Source: Marsupella aquatica (Eukaryota > Marchantiophyta). From it: a stretch of DNA of 64,000 bases. Where the stretch lies: assembly GCA_973895155.1 (NCBI GenBank), contig OZ316893.1, positions 6,262,001 to 6,326,000 of the forward strand, given 5' to 3'. Positions 12,951 to 24,170 of the stretch are shown here, in pieces. Made by a program: the position numbers and the translations under genes. The notes beneath the pieces are model-generated. The model searched no databases, was not told where the DNA came from, and saw nothing but the letters and a program-made list of their open reading frames with translations. Within the stretch, counting starts at the first letter, position 1; each line of letters opens with the position of its first letter.

Positions 12951-15050
12951 ATGTCAAAACTTGATACTCTTTTTGGTTACCTGGGAGATTACGAGTCAAA
13001 TCCCTTTTTGGACCAAGAACTGAATGTGACTCCGTCCTGGTCAGTTCAAAACGCCTCTGTTAAATTCTCTCTCGGTATGCCTTACAAGGGCAAGTCGCGC
13101 CCCAACAAGACGAGCGCTATCCCGCAAGTGCTCCCCTCGCTACCAGTACCAGTAGACAGCTTCTTGGAATCTCCGCTAGGGAAAGAGTTCAGTTCAAGCT
13201 GGCGTGCACCAGAAGAGCAGGGATTTGCATATCCTTGGTCGATGGGTTTCGGTGACGCAGATCTTTTCGAGCCTTCCGACGAACTATCTGGAAAGTGTCG
13301 TCCCCTTGATGGCGACTCTGAGATTGATCAATGCTCCTCCTCTGAGAATGAGGACCTCGGTGGTCTTACAGGTCTAGCTTGTCCTGGACTCGACGATAGA
13401 GCAACAGAGGGTCTCCGTGAAATGTGCTCTGAGGGCAATGGCGACGGAGAATGGGAGGGGGTTATAAGACTTGTCCAAGAACTGACCTCGAGGTTCACAG
13501 AGCCGAAATGCGCAGCAGGTAACACTGGAATGGAACATCCCGAACAGAAGGTGGACCCGAAGAAAATTGACAAATTAGGGGATCAACCGAAGACAGAAAG
13601 CGGAGTTCCGCCGGTATCACTCGAAGATGCATGTGCGGGGCATACTTGTGGAACAAATGCAGTCGAGATTGTACAATCACTTTCAGCCATCCAGAGGAAC
13701 GTGGAGTACATTAAGGACGCCGTTCCCAAAATAGCTGATCGGAAACAAAAATTCACCATGCTCGTGAGAAGGCAATGCGCCGCAGCAGCAGGAGCTATCA
13801 AGCTCATCTCTCAGCTGGCGGATGCGGCCGCGGGGATTATTCCTGAGATCCAGCGCCAGGTGGGCGCAGTTCAATCCGAAGCCTGCCCCAGTGCAAACGG
13901 CACCGACAATAAGAAGCAGGACTTGCCCGTTTCCAGGCCGAGCCGGGAAGCAGGTGATGGTGAATGTGCTGGAACGGAGAGGTTGAGTCCAACTCCTGCT
14001 GCTGTATCCGTGTCGCCTGGAACTGCAGTATTGGTCAAACCTGTGTCTCAAGAAGCTAGTGCTGTTGCTGTGGGACGAAATAATCTGGAAGCGACAGGCG
14101 CTTCTGAATTCACAGGAAGTGATGAAATGGAGTGTGCTTCGTCATTAGTTGCAGATCTTTTCGGACCATGCGACCGTATGACAGGGGCAGATGGATTTGT
14201 TGCTCCTACCACTAGTACTCCTTTTGAGTGGGGAAACGACTTCGAAGAGGCAATTAGTGCTGGCAGTGTTTGTCAGTTGCCATCGGAGGGAAATCCAGAT
14301 GATGGAGCACCGTCTGGGGTATCAGACGAGGATCGGTATCCAGGAAGTTCATCCGGAGCTGCTGCACACGACGAATCCGATGAAGGGGATACTAAGGGCG
14401 GTGATCAACTTCCCCTCGGTTCATTCACTTTGATGGAGATAGATGACTTGGAAATCCTTACGGAACAAACCCACTATTGCAACATTTGTTCGAAGGGATT
14501 TAAGCGTGACGCCAATCTGCGAATGCACATGAGGAGCCATGGAGGCAAATACAAATCTTCAACAGCGTTGGTTAGGGCAGAAAGGGCACCTAAAGTGGTC
14601 CAAGAAATGGTTGGGGGGAAGCCCACTCGTTACTCGTGCCCATACGTTGGCTGCAATCGAAACATGAGGCACCCCAAGTTCCAGGCTTTGAAGACCATGC
14701 TCTGCTTAAAGAATCATTACAGAAGGAGTCATTGTGCAAAGACACTGAAATGCAGCATTTGTAAAAGCAAGCAATTCTCTGTGGTGGCGGATCTGAAGAC
14801 CCATGAAAAACATTGCGGCAGTGACAAGTGGGCGTGCTCATGCGGTACAACCTTCTCCAGGAAGGAGAAGCTCTATGGCCATGTGAGTCTGTTCGTTGGC
14901 CACGTCCCTGTGGATGCCTCGGGGCCAGCTCATGCTGCGGCCCCGGGAACTGGCAGCTGTGCTGCAACACCGTTGCAAGTGCAGCTGAGCAGTCAAAATG
15001 CCAGCATACCGGCACAAAATGACGCCGTGGATCTTTGGCCAGACTGGTAG
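12951..15050 (+). CDS. STOP1-like C2H2 zinc-finger transcription factor
   Basis: Encodes 699 residues in one exon. The C-terminal third has the four-finger layout of the plant STOP1/ART1 family, nuclear factors that activate genes for tolerance of protons and aluminium. Finger 1, near residue 508, has C-x2-C and H-x3-H with FKRDANLRMHMRSH. A long-spaced second finger follows near 561 (YSCPYVGCNRN to HYRRSH). Finger 3 lies near 600 (KCSICK to THEKHC) and finger 4 near 626 (WACSCGTTFSRKEKLYGH). A helical segment at about 245-315 recalls the conserved region upstream of the fingers in STOP1. The protein is about 200 residues longer than Arabidopsis STOP1 as I recall it, the extra length being acidic, low-complexity sequence at the N terminus. 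I chose the first in-frame ATG of the long frame. No breaks are seen, unlike the transposon genes nearby. Family assignment is strong; the target genes are not inferable. Confidence 0.92.
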   Translation: MSKLDTLFGYLGDYESNPFLDQELNVTPSWSVQNASVKFSLGMPYKGKSRPNKTSAIPQVLPSLPVPVDSFLESPLGKEFSSSWRAPEEQGFAYPWSMGFGDADLFEPSDELSGKCRPLDGDSEIDQCSSSENEDLGGLTGLACPGLDDRATEGLREMCSEGNGDGEWEGVIRLVQELTSRFTEPKCAAGNTGMEHPEQKVDPKKIDKLGDQPKTESGVPPVSLEDACAGHTCGTNAVEIVQSLSAIQRNVEYIKDAVPKIADRKQKFTMLVRRQCAAAAGAIKLISQLADAAAGIIPEIQRQVGAVQSEACPSANGTDNKKQDLPVSRPSREAGDGECAGTERLSPTPAAVSVSPGTAVLVKPVSQEASAVAVGRNNLEATGASEFTGSDEMECASSLVADLFGPCDRMTGADGFVAPTTSTPFEWGNDFEEAISAGSVCQLPSEGNPDDGAPSGVSDEDRYPGSSSGAAAHDESDEGDTKGGDQLPLGSFTLMEIDDLEILTEQTHYCNICSKGFKRDANLRMHMRSHGGKYKSSTALVRAERAPKVVQEMVGGKPTRYSCPYVGCNRNMRHPKFQALKTMLCLKNHYRRSHCAKTLKCSICKSKQFSVVADLKTHEKHCGSDKWACSCGTTFSRKEKLYGHVSLFVGHVPVDASGPAHAAAPGTGSCAATPLQVQLSSQNASIPAQNDAVDLWPDW

Positions 15051-16330
15051 GATCAATATCAAAACGGAATACTTGTGATTTGATCAGTTAGCCGCGGTAC
15101 ACAATACGCTGCAATTCTCCCGAGCGCAAACCTTCCTTAGAGCCTTCCTTGAACAGATTGAGCCACGGAACAAATTCATGATACTGTACAATCCTGTCAA
15201 TTAGGTTCGCACATCGATGGGGTACGTTCTTTTTCGGGGATTTGGAGTTAACTGGACGGCTTCACTCTGAATTCTCAGACCTTGAGTTCGGTCTTTCCGC
15301 AACAAAGGGTGAAGGGATTCCAAACTAGCTTACTCGGCCCTCGACGCCGCCACTCTAGCAGTTTTGCACAACATATTCTTTCGGGCCACTGTAAAATACC
15401 ACGAGAAAACGCTTAATGCGTGAAAAACTTGTTTTCCTGACAAGTCTTAGTCATTTTTTGTGCCTGCTACTGATGAAACGCCTCCTCTTATCAGGCAAGG
15501 TAGTCTTCCCAGACTGATGTTTCATCGGTACGTAAGCATGTGTTCTATGAAAAACACCAGTCTGTACAGAAATTCCATTATAATTTAGTGCGAAAATTTC
15601 CTTCCTGTCTGTTATTACCCAGTCTCTCGTCTTCTTGTGATATGGATTAGTTCTAAATATGAAATGATGAGGTGACTGGATGTTCGAATGGATAAAACGT
15701 TCGGATGCTGGAAAGAGTGAACCACCTTACTGAATGTGGCCTGCAGCTTGACTACTCTTTTGTACGGCTCTCCCCTTGATGATCGACATCCCTTAAACTA
15801 TCGATATTTCTTTGTCTATTCTCTTCCATTGTCTCAGATGGGTTGTATGCTGCTGTTCAACGACAGAATGATTCTGGTCTCAAGGAGACTGATGATATTT
15901 GTGTACAGCTTCTTGACTTGACACTGTTACTCATTCGGATGAAAGGGATTGACGTAGCGGCTACGGTACTGCGAATTTAACTTTTGCGTTGACCAGGTGA
16001 AAACTTTGATTGTGGTTTTCCTTATAAAATTGAGCAACAATACTTATTGTTGTCTATTATTTAATTTCTTCTACCAGGTGCGAAGATATAGCCTTGATTG
16101 ACCAGTAGGTTTGCCAAAATGCCCCGGTTGGATTTTGCAACCCGCCAATGTGCAATATAAGTTACACGGTCACATAGAATACTCTTTAATTAGTACATTC
16201 TATGATAGACATATTCTCTTTAATTAGTACATTCTATGATAGACATAGACTGTTTTGACCATGCACTTTAGTCAAAGTATTTCATTGACATTACAGTTAG
16301 TGCCTGCTCAAGTTTGGGCCATCTATAGTA
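15051..16330. other. 3' flank of STOP1-like gene; no further gene
   Basis: No supported coding. The first several hundred bases are likely 3' UTR. The segment ends at the TAGTA flank of the Harbinger element. Confidence 0.5.
16182..16249. repeat. 34-bp tandem duplication
   Basis: CTCTTTAATTAGTACATTC with its following 15 bases occurs twice in a row, starting at 16182 and 16216. Short local duplication, no known role. Confidence 0.85.
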
Positions 16331-16684
16331 GAGCGTCTCAAATATGGCAAATATCTCGACCGAACGGGCCGCCCGCGAAGCTATTGCGTGCCCCGAAAGT
16401 GGGTATACCCGGGCCCATATTTGCTGGGGTAGTTAACATTGAGTCGTGTCGCAGCCCTGTAAAGTGAAGTGGTTTCCTGCTAACCATGGTTAACCTGAGT
16501 ACAATCTCTCCTCTCATGTCGGAACCTCGCCAATTCCCCCTGGATTTTTTCAAACGCGCCGTAATATGTTGGGAGGTCAGTGAGTGCTTTGCTCGATTCT
16601 TTCAACATTTCAAATCGGAATTCCCTCGCTCAATGTCGCCAGGGGTCCATCACAATTTCGGAGGCCAGAGTAGCAATACTAAAC

Positions 16685-16969
16685 ATGGACATCTTACAGG
16701 GCATTTCACATATGAACAATCAGGTTCAGGATCCAAATCGTCCTCGGTGCTCACCTGCTCAAGTTGTCATCCTTGATTCCTAGCTTCCCGAATCCGACAC
16801 TGAAATGGTATCGCAAGCTGCAGGTCTGGGCCTAGCCGGAGATAACAGGAAGTTCTTGCCACAACACCTTGCCGTAATCATCGATTGGTTGGAGGTTCCT
16901 GAGAACTTTGCTATGCTCAATGGCACTAGTAGTCGCCCATTTGTCACTAGTAAGCATCCTCCCAAGAAG
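16685..16969 (+). pseudogene. Harbinger Myb/SANT-like ORF, 5' piece
   Basis: This piece carries the first part of the trihelix/Myb-like DNA-binding domain typical of the second Harbinger protein, which helps the transposase reach DNA and the nucleus. The segment IIDWLEVPENFAMLNG holds the first conserved helix, and the piece stops at HPPKK where the giant element begins. The frame resumes at 37646 after the insertion. A TAG at 16781-16783 interrupts it (probably CAG originally). I chose the ATG at 16685, but an earlier in-frame ATG exists at 16580, so the true N terminus is uncertain. Confidence 0.75.
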
Positions 16970-17003
16970 AACACAGTGACGGACCAAACGAGAAGTATGA
17001 CCA
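16970..17003 (+). repeat. Left terminal inverted repeat of giant transposon
   Basis: 34 bp starting AACACAGTGACGGACC. It is followed by a partial direct repeat of its inner part (AAACGAGAAGTGTG at about 17007-17020), whereas the right end has an inverted copy at the matching place. Confidence 0.88.
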
Positions 17004-17313
17004 ACAAACGAGAAGTGTGTTTTCGATTTCGCGAAAAACGGCGAAAAATCACTAAAATTAAGATCAAAAATGCTATTTTGAGGATGAATCCAAAATCGCA
17101 TCCAACATCGGATTTCAAATCGAGATACTGTCGACACAAAAACAAAGAATTGTTACAATCCAGAATTCCGATACACTTTATCTAAAAAAAAGGACAAATT
17201 CCAAAACCTAGAAAAACAATGCTTTTCACGTGATCCTCTAAAAGCTAAATCCGAGAGTCAAACAAAATGAAGAAAACACAAGATTTCATTTTCGCCTTCA
17301 AAATGGCAAACTG

Positions 17314-17815
17314 AAAATGGGATACGGCGTATCCCATTTTGGATTCAACTGTTGAACGTGGACAAAAACCACACCAAATCATTCTCTTGACGCTTCCATT
17401 TAACCTCGGGTTAAAAATATTTGAATTTTTAACTGTGGTAAACCGGAAAACTGTGAAAAACTAACCGCGGACTACAGTCGACCCACACAGTTAGTTAAGT
17501 TAACCCGACGACATGTTCAGAAATTTTTTAGCCCATAACGCATGATGAATACAAGACGGGATCCAAGTATCCACTCTCGTATTCAACCTCAATGTTTTCC
17601 ACCTGCAACTTTGCATCAGGAGATCTTTCGACATGAATACCAACTGAGATCCATGGATCCCATTTTTTTCGCAAGTCCAAAAAATCATCGGGAAAATAGG
17701 AGGATGAATATCAGATGGGATCCATGGATCCCATCTAGTATTCAACCTCTACATTTTGAAGTTTTTGCATCGCATACCTTCATATTCCAGTTTGAAGACC
17801 AACTCGGATCCATGG
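17314..17815. repeat. Palindrome cluster 1, upstream of the DUF7869 gene
   Basis: There is a perfect 27-bp palindrome with a 1-bp centre at 17314-17340 (core GGGATACGGCGTATCCC). Degenerate units follow near 17547-17585 and 17633-17660. A strong unit at 17706-17743 has a perfect 22-bp inner palindrome centred on GGGATCCATGGATCCC, and a weak half lies near 17795. Spacing of the later units is about 80-90 bp. All lie between the left TIR and the TATA box, so they may be subterminal protein-binding sites. Confidence 0.85.
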
Positions 17816-17911
17816 CGACTTCCTCAAAAATCGACAATTTAAATTTCAGCAGTCCTGGAAAAGACAGACTCTCACTTGAAAAAACCCTTGTACGGACCAA
17901 TCAGGGAATGC

Positions 17912-17943
17912 CACGTGTACAATGCCCCCGAAAACTATAAAAG
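17912..17943 (+). promoter_or_regulatory. G-box and TATA box of the DUF7869 gene
   Basis: CACGTG (17912-17917) is followed 18 bp later by TATAAAAG (17936-17943), about 160 bp upstream of the ATG at 18099. It is a conventional plant promoter layout, placed just downstream of palindrome cluster 1. Confidence 0.6.
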
Positions 17944-18098
17944 GAAGAGCTCGCATTTGTTTTTCATCTTCATTTCTCGCGATTACTTTGAGGTTCGTTC
18001 ACTATTGAGTAGTTATTTTCATAGAATATTTACTGTAATCTGAAGTATCTCTGTTGGATAGGAATACGTACTCCTATACAACCCTTGTTTGATTATCT

Positions 18099-21000
18099 AT
18101 GGTGTCTTCAAGTGATGAGTCAATTTACAGTTCAGATGCATCTTCGCTAGATGTTGTTCGAAAATTTATTCCATCTCGTTTGATGAATGAATTACCAGCC
18201 TCACAGAGAGTAGTGCCAGAGATTTCATTTTCCTCGGAATCTGAGAAATCAGAGTCCGATTCAGAGTCTTGTAGGAGTGTTGTGGGTGCTCCGATTTCAT
18301 ACTATGTCTCTCCAAGTAAACCTCTTAAACAACGTCTACTTGTAAAGAAGCCTAATGTAGTTCCTACGACAGAGACACCTGGTTCTCTGCGAACCCCGAC
18401 AGATCTTTGAAGACGAAGACCCCGGTTTTTAATGCCAAGAACAACGTTACCATGTAGGCCCGCCCGATGATCTCCGTTGGTTTTTCCAATGTCTCATTCT
18501 CCGGGAGTGAAGATAGCTGTGTCCAGTGTTCAATCACAGCTTGAGCGAATGAGGAGTTCGAATGTGCCGGAATTGCAGGGAGGGGCAGCCTCGAAGCCAA
18601 ATTTGGTGGGTCGAATACCAAGTGGGATCCCTACTCGAATTTGGCTTCCCTACTCGAATGTTGAGAAACGGTGAACGTGAATTGCCTATTTCGTCTCCTT
18701 CAGTACCAGATTCCATGGGTCAAATACGAAGTGGGATCCATGGATCCCACTTAGTATTCCCTCGTGGTATTTTGCAGAATCCTGTGCTCGAGTCACCGGT
18801 CTTGCGGACTTCCAACCCGAGTTCCGATGATGGAATGCGAAATGGGATACGTGGATCCCAGTTTGTATTGCGCAACGGAAAATTGCCAAGTCATGACGCA
18901 GAACAGCAAGTGGGAAAGTTTTCACTTCGAAGTCCCGAAGGACGAATACGAGTTGGGATCCATGGATCCCAATCGGTATTCCCATCGGTTATTTCACCGA
19001 ATGGTCAAACTAACAACATGGGGCTTCGAAGCCCTTTGGCGAGGATGCAGTGTGAGGTTTTTGGATCTTCCATTGGACGGCAAGTGCAGAACGAAAGAGG
19101 GAAGAGATCTAGTGTCCAGAAAATCCCTCGAAGATTGTTGCGAAGTGAGCTGCCGGAGAGAGGGCCCAAAAATTCAAGGGTACATGCTAAATTGAAACTT
19201 GTCCAAAGATTATTTAATGGTCAAGATGAGCCCTCAAGTCGAGAAGAATCACCTAGGCTGGGATTACAGTCTCAGAGACAAGTGGGCGGTACTGTGACTG
19301 AAGATGTGAATATCATTAGAAGATTTCAAACTAGAAATCTCCAAACACCTATTACATTTTCTAAAGACTCTGAAGAGAGATCAGAGGCGGCTGCAAATGA
19401 CAGAGAGACTGCTATAATCTCAAATGTTGTTGAAGAGATCCTGGGATGTGAGATTTTTCATGAAACAGTTACAGAAAATGTGGAGAGTGGAAACAACTCT
19501 ACAGAAGATCTTTTTGTTTTGAATTCTAATTCACTAGAAAATAGTGGGGGGGTAAGTTCTCCCGACACTATTCAGGATAGAGTAGAGGTGACAAGACCCA
19601 GCAAAAAAATCAGAGATCAGATGATTAGAAAAGATAGACTTACCATTGCAAATCTAAAAAAACACAAAATTAAAGATATTTTTAAGTATCCCTGTTGTGA
19701 CAAGTTTTGCTTGAGGTCTCTGGGTCTAGAGGAATGCTCAAAACAACACAAGTATTATTTTGGTCTTAAACAGTCACTTGCAGAAAAATATTTTGCTACG
19801 AGGTTGTATCATGAACAGTAGTAGTACTTCTCGTGGATATAGTGTAAATGGACAACCTATATGTAGAGGAGGATTCAAGAAACTATATTCTTTAGGTAAT
19901 AATAGATTGGCAACAATCCATGCAAACATGTTTACAAGGATTGAATGAGATACCTTTTGTAAGGAAGCATCACCTTCATTTCTAAACCTGGTGGAATGGT
20001 TGAAAGATTTTTTCCAAAAAAATATGGATAGTCTTCCCCATAAAGAGATTCATCACTTGCCAGACAATTGGACAAAGCAAGAGATACATGGAATCTTTGA
20101 AGCTGAAACAATGTTGCGAGAAGAACAACAAGTTACATATTCTTATTTTTTGCGTGTTTGGAAAAAAAAGTTTCCAAATGTACGAATTCCTAAAAGGAGT
20201 CGATTTTCTACTTGTGGTCCTTGTACTGAATTCAAGGCTCTTCGGGACAAAGCAACAACTGAAGAGGATAAAAGTAAGTTCCACTAACTATAACCTTCAA
20301 CTTTAATTTGATGACATATACTTCAATATTTGTCAAAGGTTATCCTTAGTTATTGATTTTTAATTCATTGCTATTGTATCATTTCAGGAAAGTACATCAA
20401 GACCCTTATGGAGCATCGAAAAGTATAATCATTGGAAAGGATGAAGTTAGCCAAGCATCGTAAAAAATGTTATGATGAACCCAACAAGTATTTGGGTATT
20501 TGTATAGATGGTATGGATTAAAAGAAAACAGAGCTACCACAGTTTCTTCGTTGTCCGAATAACATGGATGAAAAATATTTCATTCCAATACATGTTGTAG
20601 GTTGTCTCATCTTCAACAGGAACCTTGCAACAAAAGTATTTTTGACATATCCCAATATCCATAATGATGCAAACTTGACCATACATGGTATTCAAAATGT
20701 ATTGAATACATGGGATGGGACATTACCAAGAGTGTTATATCTTCAATTAGATAATACCACTAGGGAAAACAAGAATAAATTCTTGATGACTTATCTTCAC
20801 ATGTTAGTAGATTTGAAGATTTTTGACAAGATTAAAGTCGGTTTCTTGTTGGTCGGTCATACACATGACCAGATAGATCAGATGTTTAGTAAATTTTCAT
20901 CTAGGTTAAACAAGCACAAAGCATTTCGCTTGGAGACTCTTGAGGATATTATTCGACGAGCATATTCACCTGAAGCTTTGATCATATTTGTGAATGAAGT

Positions 21001-21985
21001 AGCCGATTTTCAAAAATTTGTCAATGAAACCGACCAGCCAAATGAGAAGGGAGTCTCAGGTAGAGTCTTGAGAGATCTCAATCTCATAACTTTTCAAAGA
21101 CAATTCAGATTCAAACGAGTCATGGAGGATGGAAACGAAGAGACAACATTTCACGAGAAACATCTTTCCACGACCCAGGATTGGGGAGATGCAGTGACGT
21201 TTGTCAATTACATTCCAACTTCAAGAATGTGGGTTGCTGCACAAATATCACTGAAGTCAGCAAAAGGTGTTGAGAGGGATGATGTCCATGATTCTTCCAA
21301 TACAGATGGTGCGTTAACTACTATGGTGAAATATGAAAAAGCTATTCAAGAAGGTTTCAATTACTTTGACAATGAAGACAAACTTTGGTGGATGAGTTTT
21401 TTTTAGAAACAAAAAGATATTATCAAAAACCACCTAGAGGAAGGTGAGTGGTTATTTGAGTGGGTTTGGCCACAACAAAATCAAGGTGCAACACTTCGAA
21501 GGGTGAGAAATGAACTTGTTGAAGAAGGTGTTGATCCAACTTTGGTTGACAAAGTTGCTGGACCACAGAGAATTATGTACTCCGGACCTCGACGAAAGCA
21601 AGCTGAATTTGGAGATTTCAGAGATATGGAAGTTAACAATAAGTGGTCCATGATATGTGTAGCGACACACAAGGATCCAGAAGGTAAGTTGTTTTGGATG
21701 GCAAAGGTGTCAAAGATTTTGACAAGAACTACAGACATTCCTGAGAGAATCAAAATCACATGGTACACAACTGAGGCAAGTGTTGAGTCTACTATTGATG
21801 GGAAATATTTTCCAGAGAAAGATAATATATCTAATTGACTTCTCCAAGATGAACTAGTTTTATCATCAACAGTGGTGTATGCATACAACTTTGCGCTTTT
21901 AAGTACTAATCAAATAGCAGCAAAAACTAAAAAGATTATAGAGTCTACTATATTAGAGCGAGGTTCTTCACCTTCAGAGGATTGA
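18099..21985 (+). pseudogene. DUF7869-type putative transposase
   Basis: Likely the element's transposase. The N-terminal exon from 18099 is Ser/Glu-rich and disordered. A basic, Cys-containing part around 19600-19950 includes KYPCCDKFCLRSLG and the phrase VNGQPICRGGFKKLY that usually precedes this domain. The core follows an intron (about 20275-20388): CIDGMD near 20505, QLDN with Asp near 20750 and VGHTHDQIDQMF with Asp near 20876. These three conserved acidic blocks resemble an RNase H-like triad, though that is inference. The tail ends in RGSSPSED at 21985, only 11 bp from the end of the convergent protease gene. In-frame stops occur at 20426, 20519, 21404 and 21836, each one C-to-T change from Gln or Arg, and frame breaks lie near 18410 and 19820. 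Palindrome cluster 2 sits in a probable intron. Exon limits upstream of 19100 are uncertain. Confidence 0.78.
18609..18985. repeat. Palindrome cluster 2, inside the DUF7869 gene
   Basis: Units at about 18609-18650 (degenerate), 18722-18758 (perfect 24-bp inner palindrome at 18729-18752), 18832-18872 and 18944-18982, spaced roughly 110 bp. The core is again GGGATCCATGGATCCC, with outer arms like GAATACGA and its inverse. They encode repeated peptide by-products (for example GIHGS) in the open frame that crosses them, so I place them in an intron. Confidence 0.85.
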
Positions 21986-21996
21986 GATTGATGTCC

Positions 21997-24160
21997 TTAA
22001 ACAAGTACATGCATCAATTTTAGAATTTGATCTTGAATAAATTTTCTAAGATTACATGCTCTTTTAGAGTTGTACCATTTTTTGGTAAATAAAGACTGTG
22101 CATCAAGGCATTGTGTAATATGCCATTGAATTCTGATTTCGTCCATATTTTGAAGAACAAATAGACCACAATTTGAATTGTTTGGTTGTTGAGGTACTTG
22201 AGAAAAAATCTTAAAGTTAGTCCAAAGTGTTTAATAATTGAACTAAATAAAAGTTGAAATAACTTTTCAAATCCTTACCATTGGATTGTAAATCTCCACA
22301 ACTCCCATTGGAACTTTTCCAAAAATTAATTCTCATTCCATTGTAAAATATCTGCAAATCATCATTCAAGTTCTTAGTCCAAAGTGTTTATATTTATATA
22401 CCACATAAATAATTTAAAATGGAAAAAATGTAATAGAATATATACATACCTGCTCAGTATTGATCCAATTACATGGGTTGAATGTAGACCGGCAAGAGAG
22501 TCTAGATGATACATTTTGATCGAAGATTCAATCCGATCCAAACATATTACAACCAGGCTCCAGTGCATGTTCATGTGAATTGGCATGAGAATGACCTCAA
22601 TTTGGGAAAATGCTCGGGGGGGTCACTATATGGAGGGTCATACATCGCGTGCGACGTTTTAGGGTTTGACCCCCCTAACTTTAAAGTGAAAAATATTTTT
22701 TTGCAAAGCCCTTTCTTTCTTAAAATTTTGTCATTTTTTATTAAAAAACCCCTAAAAACTTTATAGAAAGTATTTTTTGCAATTAAATAGGCCTATGTGT
22801 TCTTTAAAGTCGACCAATCAATAAAACATGCCCTATGTGTTCTTCCACCAAACTTTGGAAGTCTTCCGCCACACCCATTTAAATGGGCCTATACTTCGTC
22901 GCACGTGATGTGTCACTTCCGTGGAAGTGACCCCCCCGAGGGAAAATTGTGGCTTGTAATAATTCCGCATCTTTTGAATTGATTCCAACAAGGTCTCAGC
23001 TGGTTCTGTTTCAATCCTTGAAACAAGCCAAGGGTAAAAGAAGAGGATAATGTGTTTACTGAGGGAGCCAGATCTTCATTTTCCTCGGTTATTAATTGTG
23101 GGTAAAATTCCATTATTTCATCACCCAAATATTGACCGGGTTTAAGTTGGCTCAATATTTTATTGTCCAAAAGAAACCCACTAGAAGGATTGTGTGAGAA
23201 TCTATGCAGAACATGTTTCAATAAAAAATCCTCCTTTGGTTCCTGCAAAGACATTACTTTGTGAAATAAGAACATAGTCCAATCATAATTTTCCTCAATA
23301 TTTCACAAGTTTGGATCAATAGATACAACATGAGAGAACTAATGAAACTAAAGTCTACACCTCAAGGAATGAGCCAAGATCAAGTGTCGGAGCTTCATGT
23401 TCCACTTCATTCTCTTCATCCTCATCATTGTCGTTCTCCTCCGCGGTTGTAATGATGCAAGTTCTAGTGGTGAGGGTGCTCGTAGTACCACCAATAGGTG
23501 GTTGAACCTCGAAGCTCATGGGTCCTGTACCCTCCTCTGTTGCTTCATCATTCAAGTCCCACGATTCATGCAACGTGACAATTCGGGTCCGGATACAATC
23601 CACTTGGCTTGAACTGAGCTCCACGGTTGTCACCGAACGTTTCTCTAACAAGGCAGCGCTGTTCGGGTGACCATGTTTTCTGGCAAGAGCATGTTGGCTC
23701 TTTTGAAGTTAACCTTGCATGCTCATAAGTTCTACACTAAAATCAAAATGATAATTCTAGTAACAAGGGTAGTGGGTATTAAGAAAGGTTCAGGTGAAAC
23801 TAAAATACTGTTAAACCCTACTGCACCATACTTGCGGACCAACACATCACAAAAATTAGTTTTCTTACGACATATGATCCTAATATCTCCAAGAGAAAAT
23901 GAAACAGGAATATCATCCGGACTCCTATTCAGATCCATGACTTCAATAAAGGACAAAGATGATGCACTCCCACTCCTCTCGGTACGACACTACTGGGTAT
24001 ATTATTGGCTTGTTAGAAACCATAATAGCAATTGCAAACTGAGCTCCAAAATGATAGGTTAGATGTTGTCTCATAGATGGTTTGTCTAAAAGATGGACTC
24101 TAATCAAAAATGGATTACGAAGGGGAAGATCAGGGATAACTCTCTCTCCTGGATTCATGA
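21997..24160 (-). pseudogene. Ulp1-like C48 cysteine protease
   Basis: Family members cleave SUMO or related tags and are common cargo or accessory genes of plant DNA transposons. Minus-strand exons show the expected order. An upstream segment lies at about 24160-23730, and an acidic segment at 23651-23355. At 23275-22950 the phrase GQYLGDEIMEFY corresponds to the family's WLNDE.I.FY. MHWSLVV carries catalytic His (22563-22565) and YHLDSL catalytic Asp (22500-22502). The last exon (22196-21997) has PQQPNNSNCGLF with the Gln and catalytic Cys (codon 22168-22170). A GTATGT donor follows the His/Asp exon near 22455. All catalytic residues are thus present. Damage: the MITE at 22613-22940 sits in the exon upstream of the His, and a 1-bp shift lies next to it. 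N-terminal exon borders are guesses. Confidence 0.8.
22605..22948. mobile_element. hAT-like MITE (CTCGGGGGG family) inside the C48 gene
   Basis: The element is 22613-22940 (328 bp), with perfect 15-bp inverted ends CTCGGGGGGGTCACT. The flanks GGAAAATG (22605-22612) and GGAAAATT (22941-22948) form an 8-bp duplication with one difference. It splits an exon of the protease gene and so postdates it. Confidence 0.85.
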
Positions 24161-24170
24161 TGGCTCTCCT

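Noticed and set aside
18364-18621. Minus-strand frame within the DUF7869 gene region
   Set aside because: It reads smoothly (phrase IEHWTQLSSLPENE) but has no partner exon, domain or promoter, and it opposes a gene with TATA box and downstream coding.
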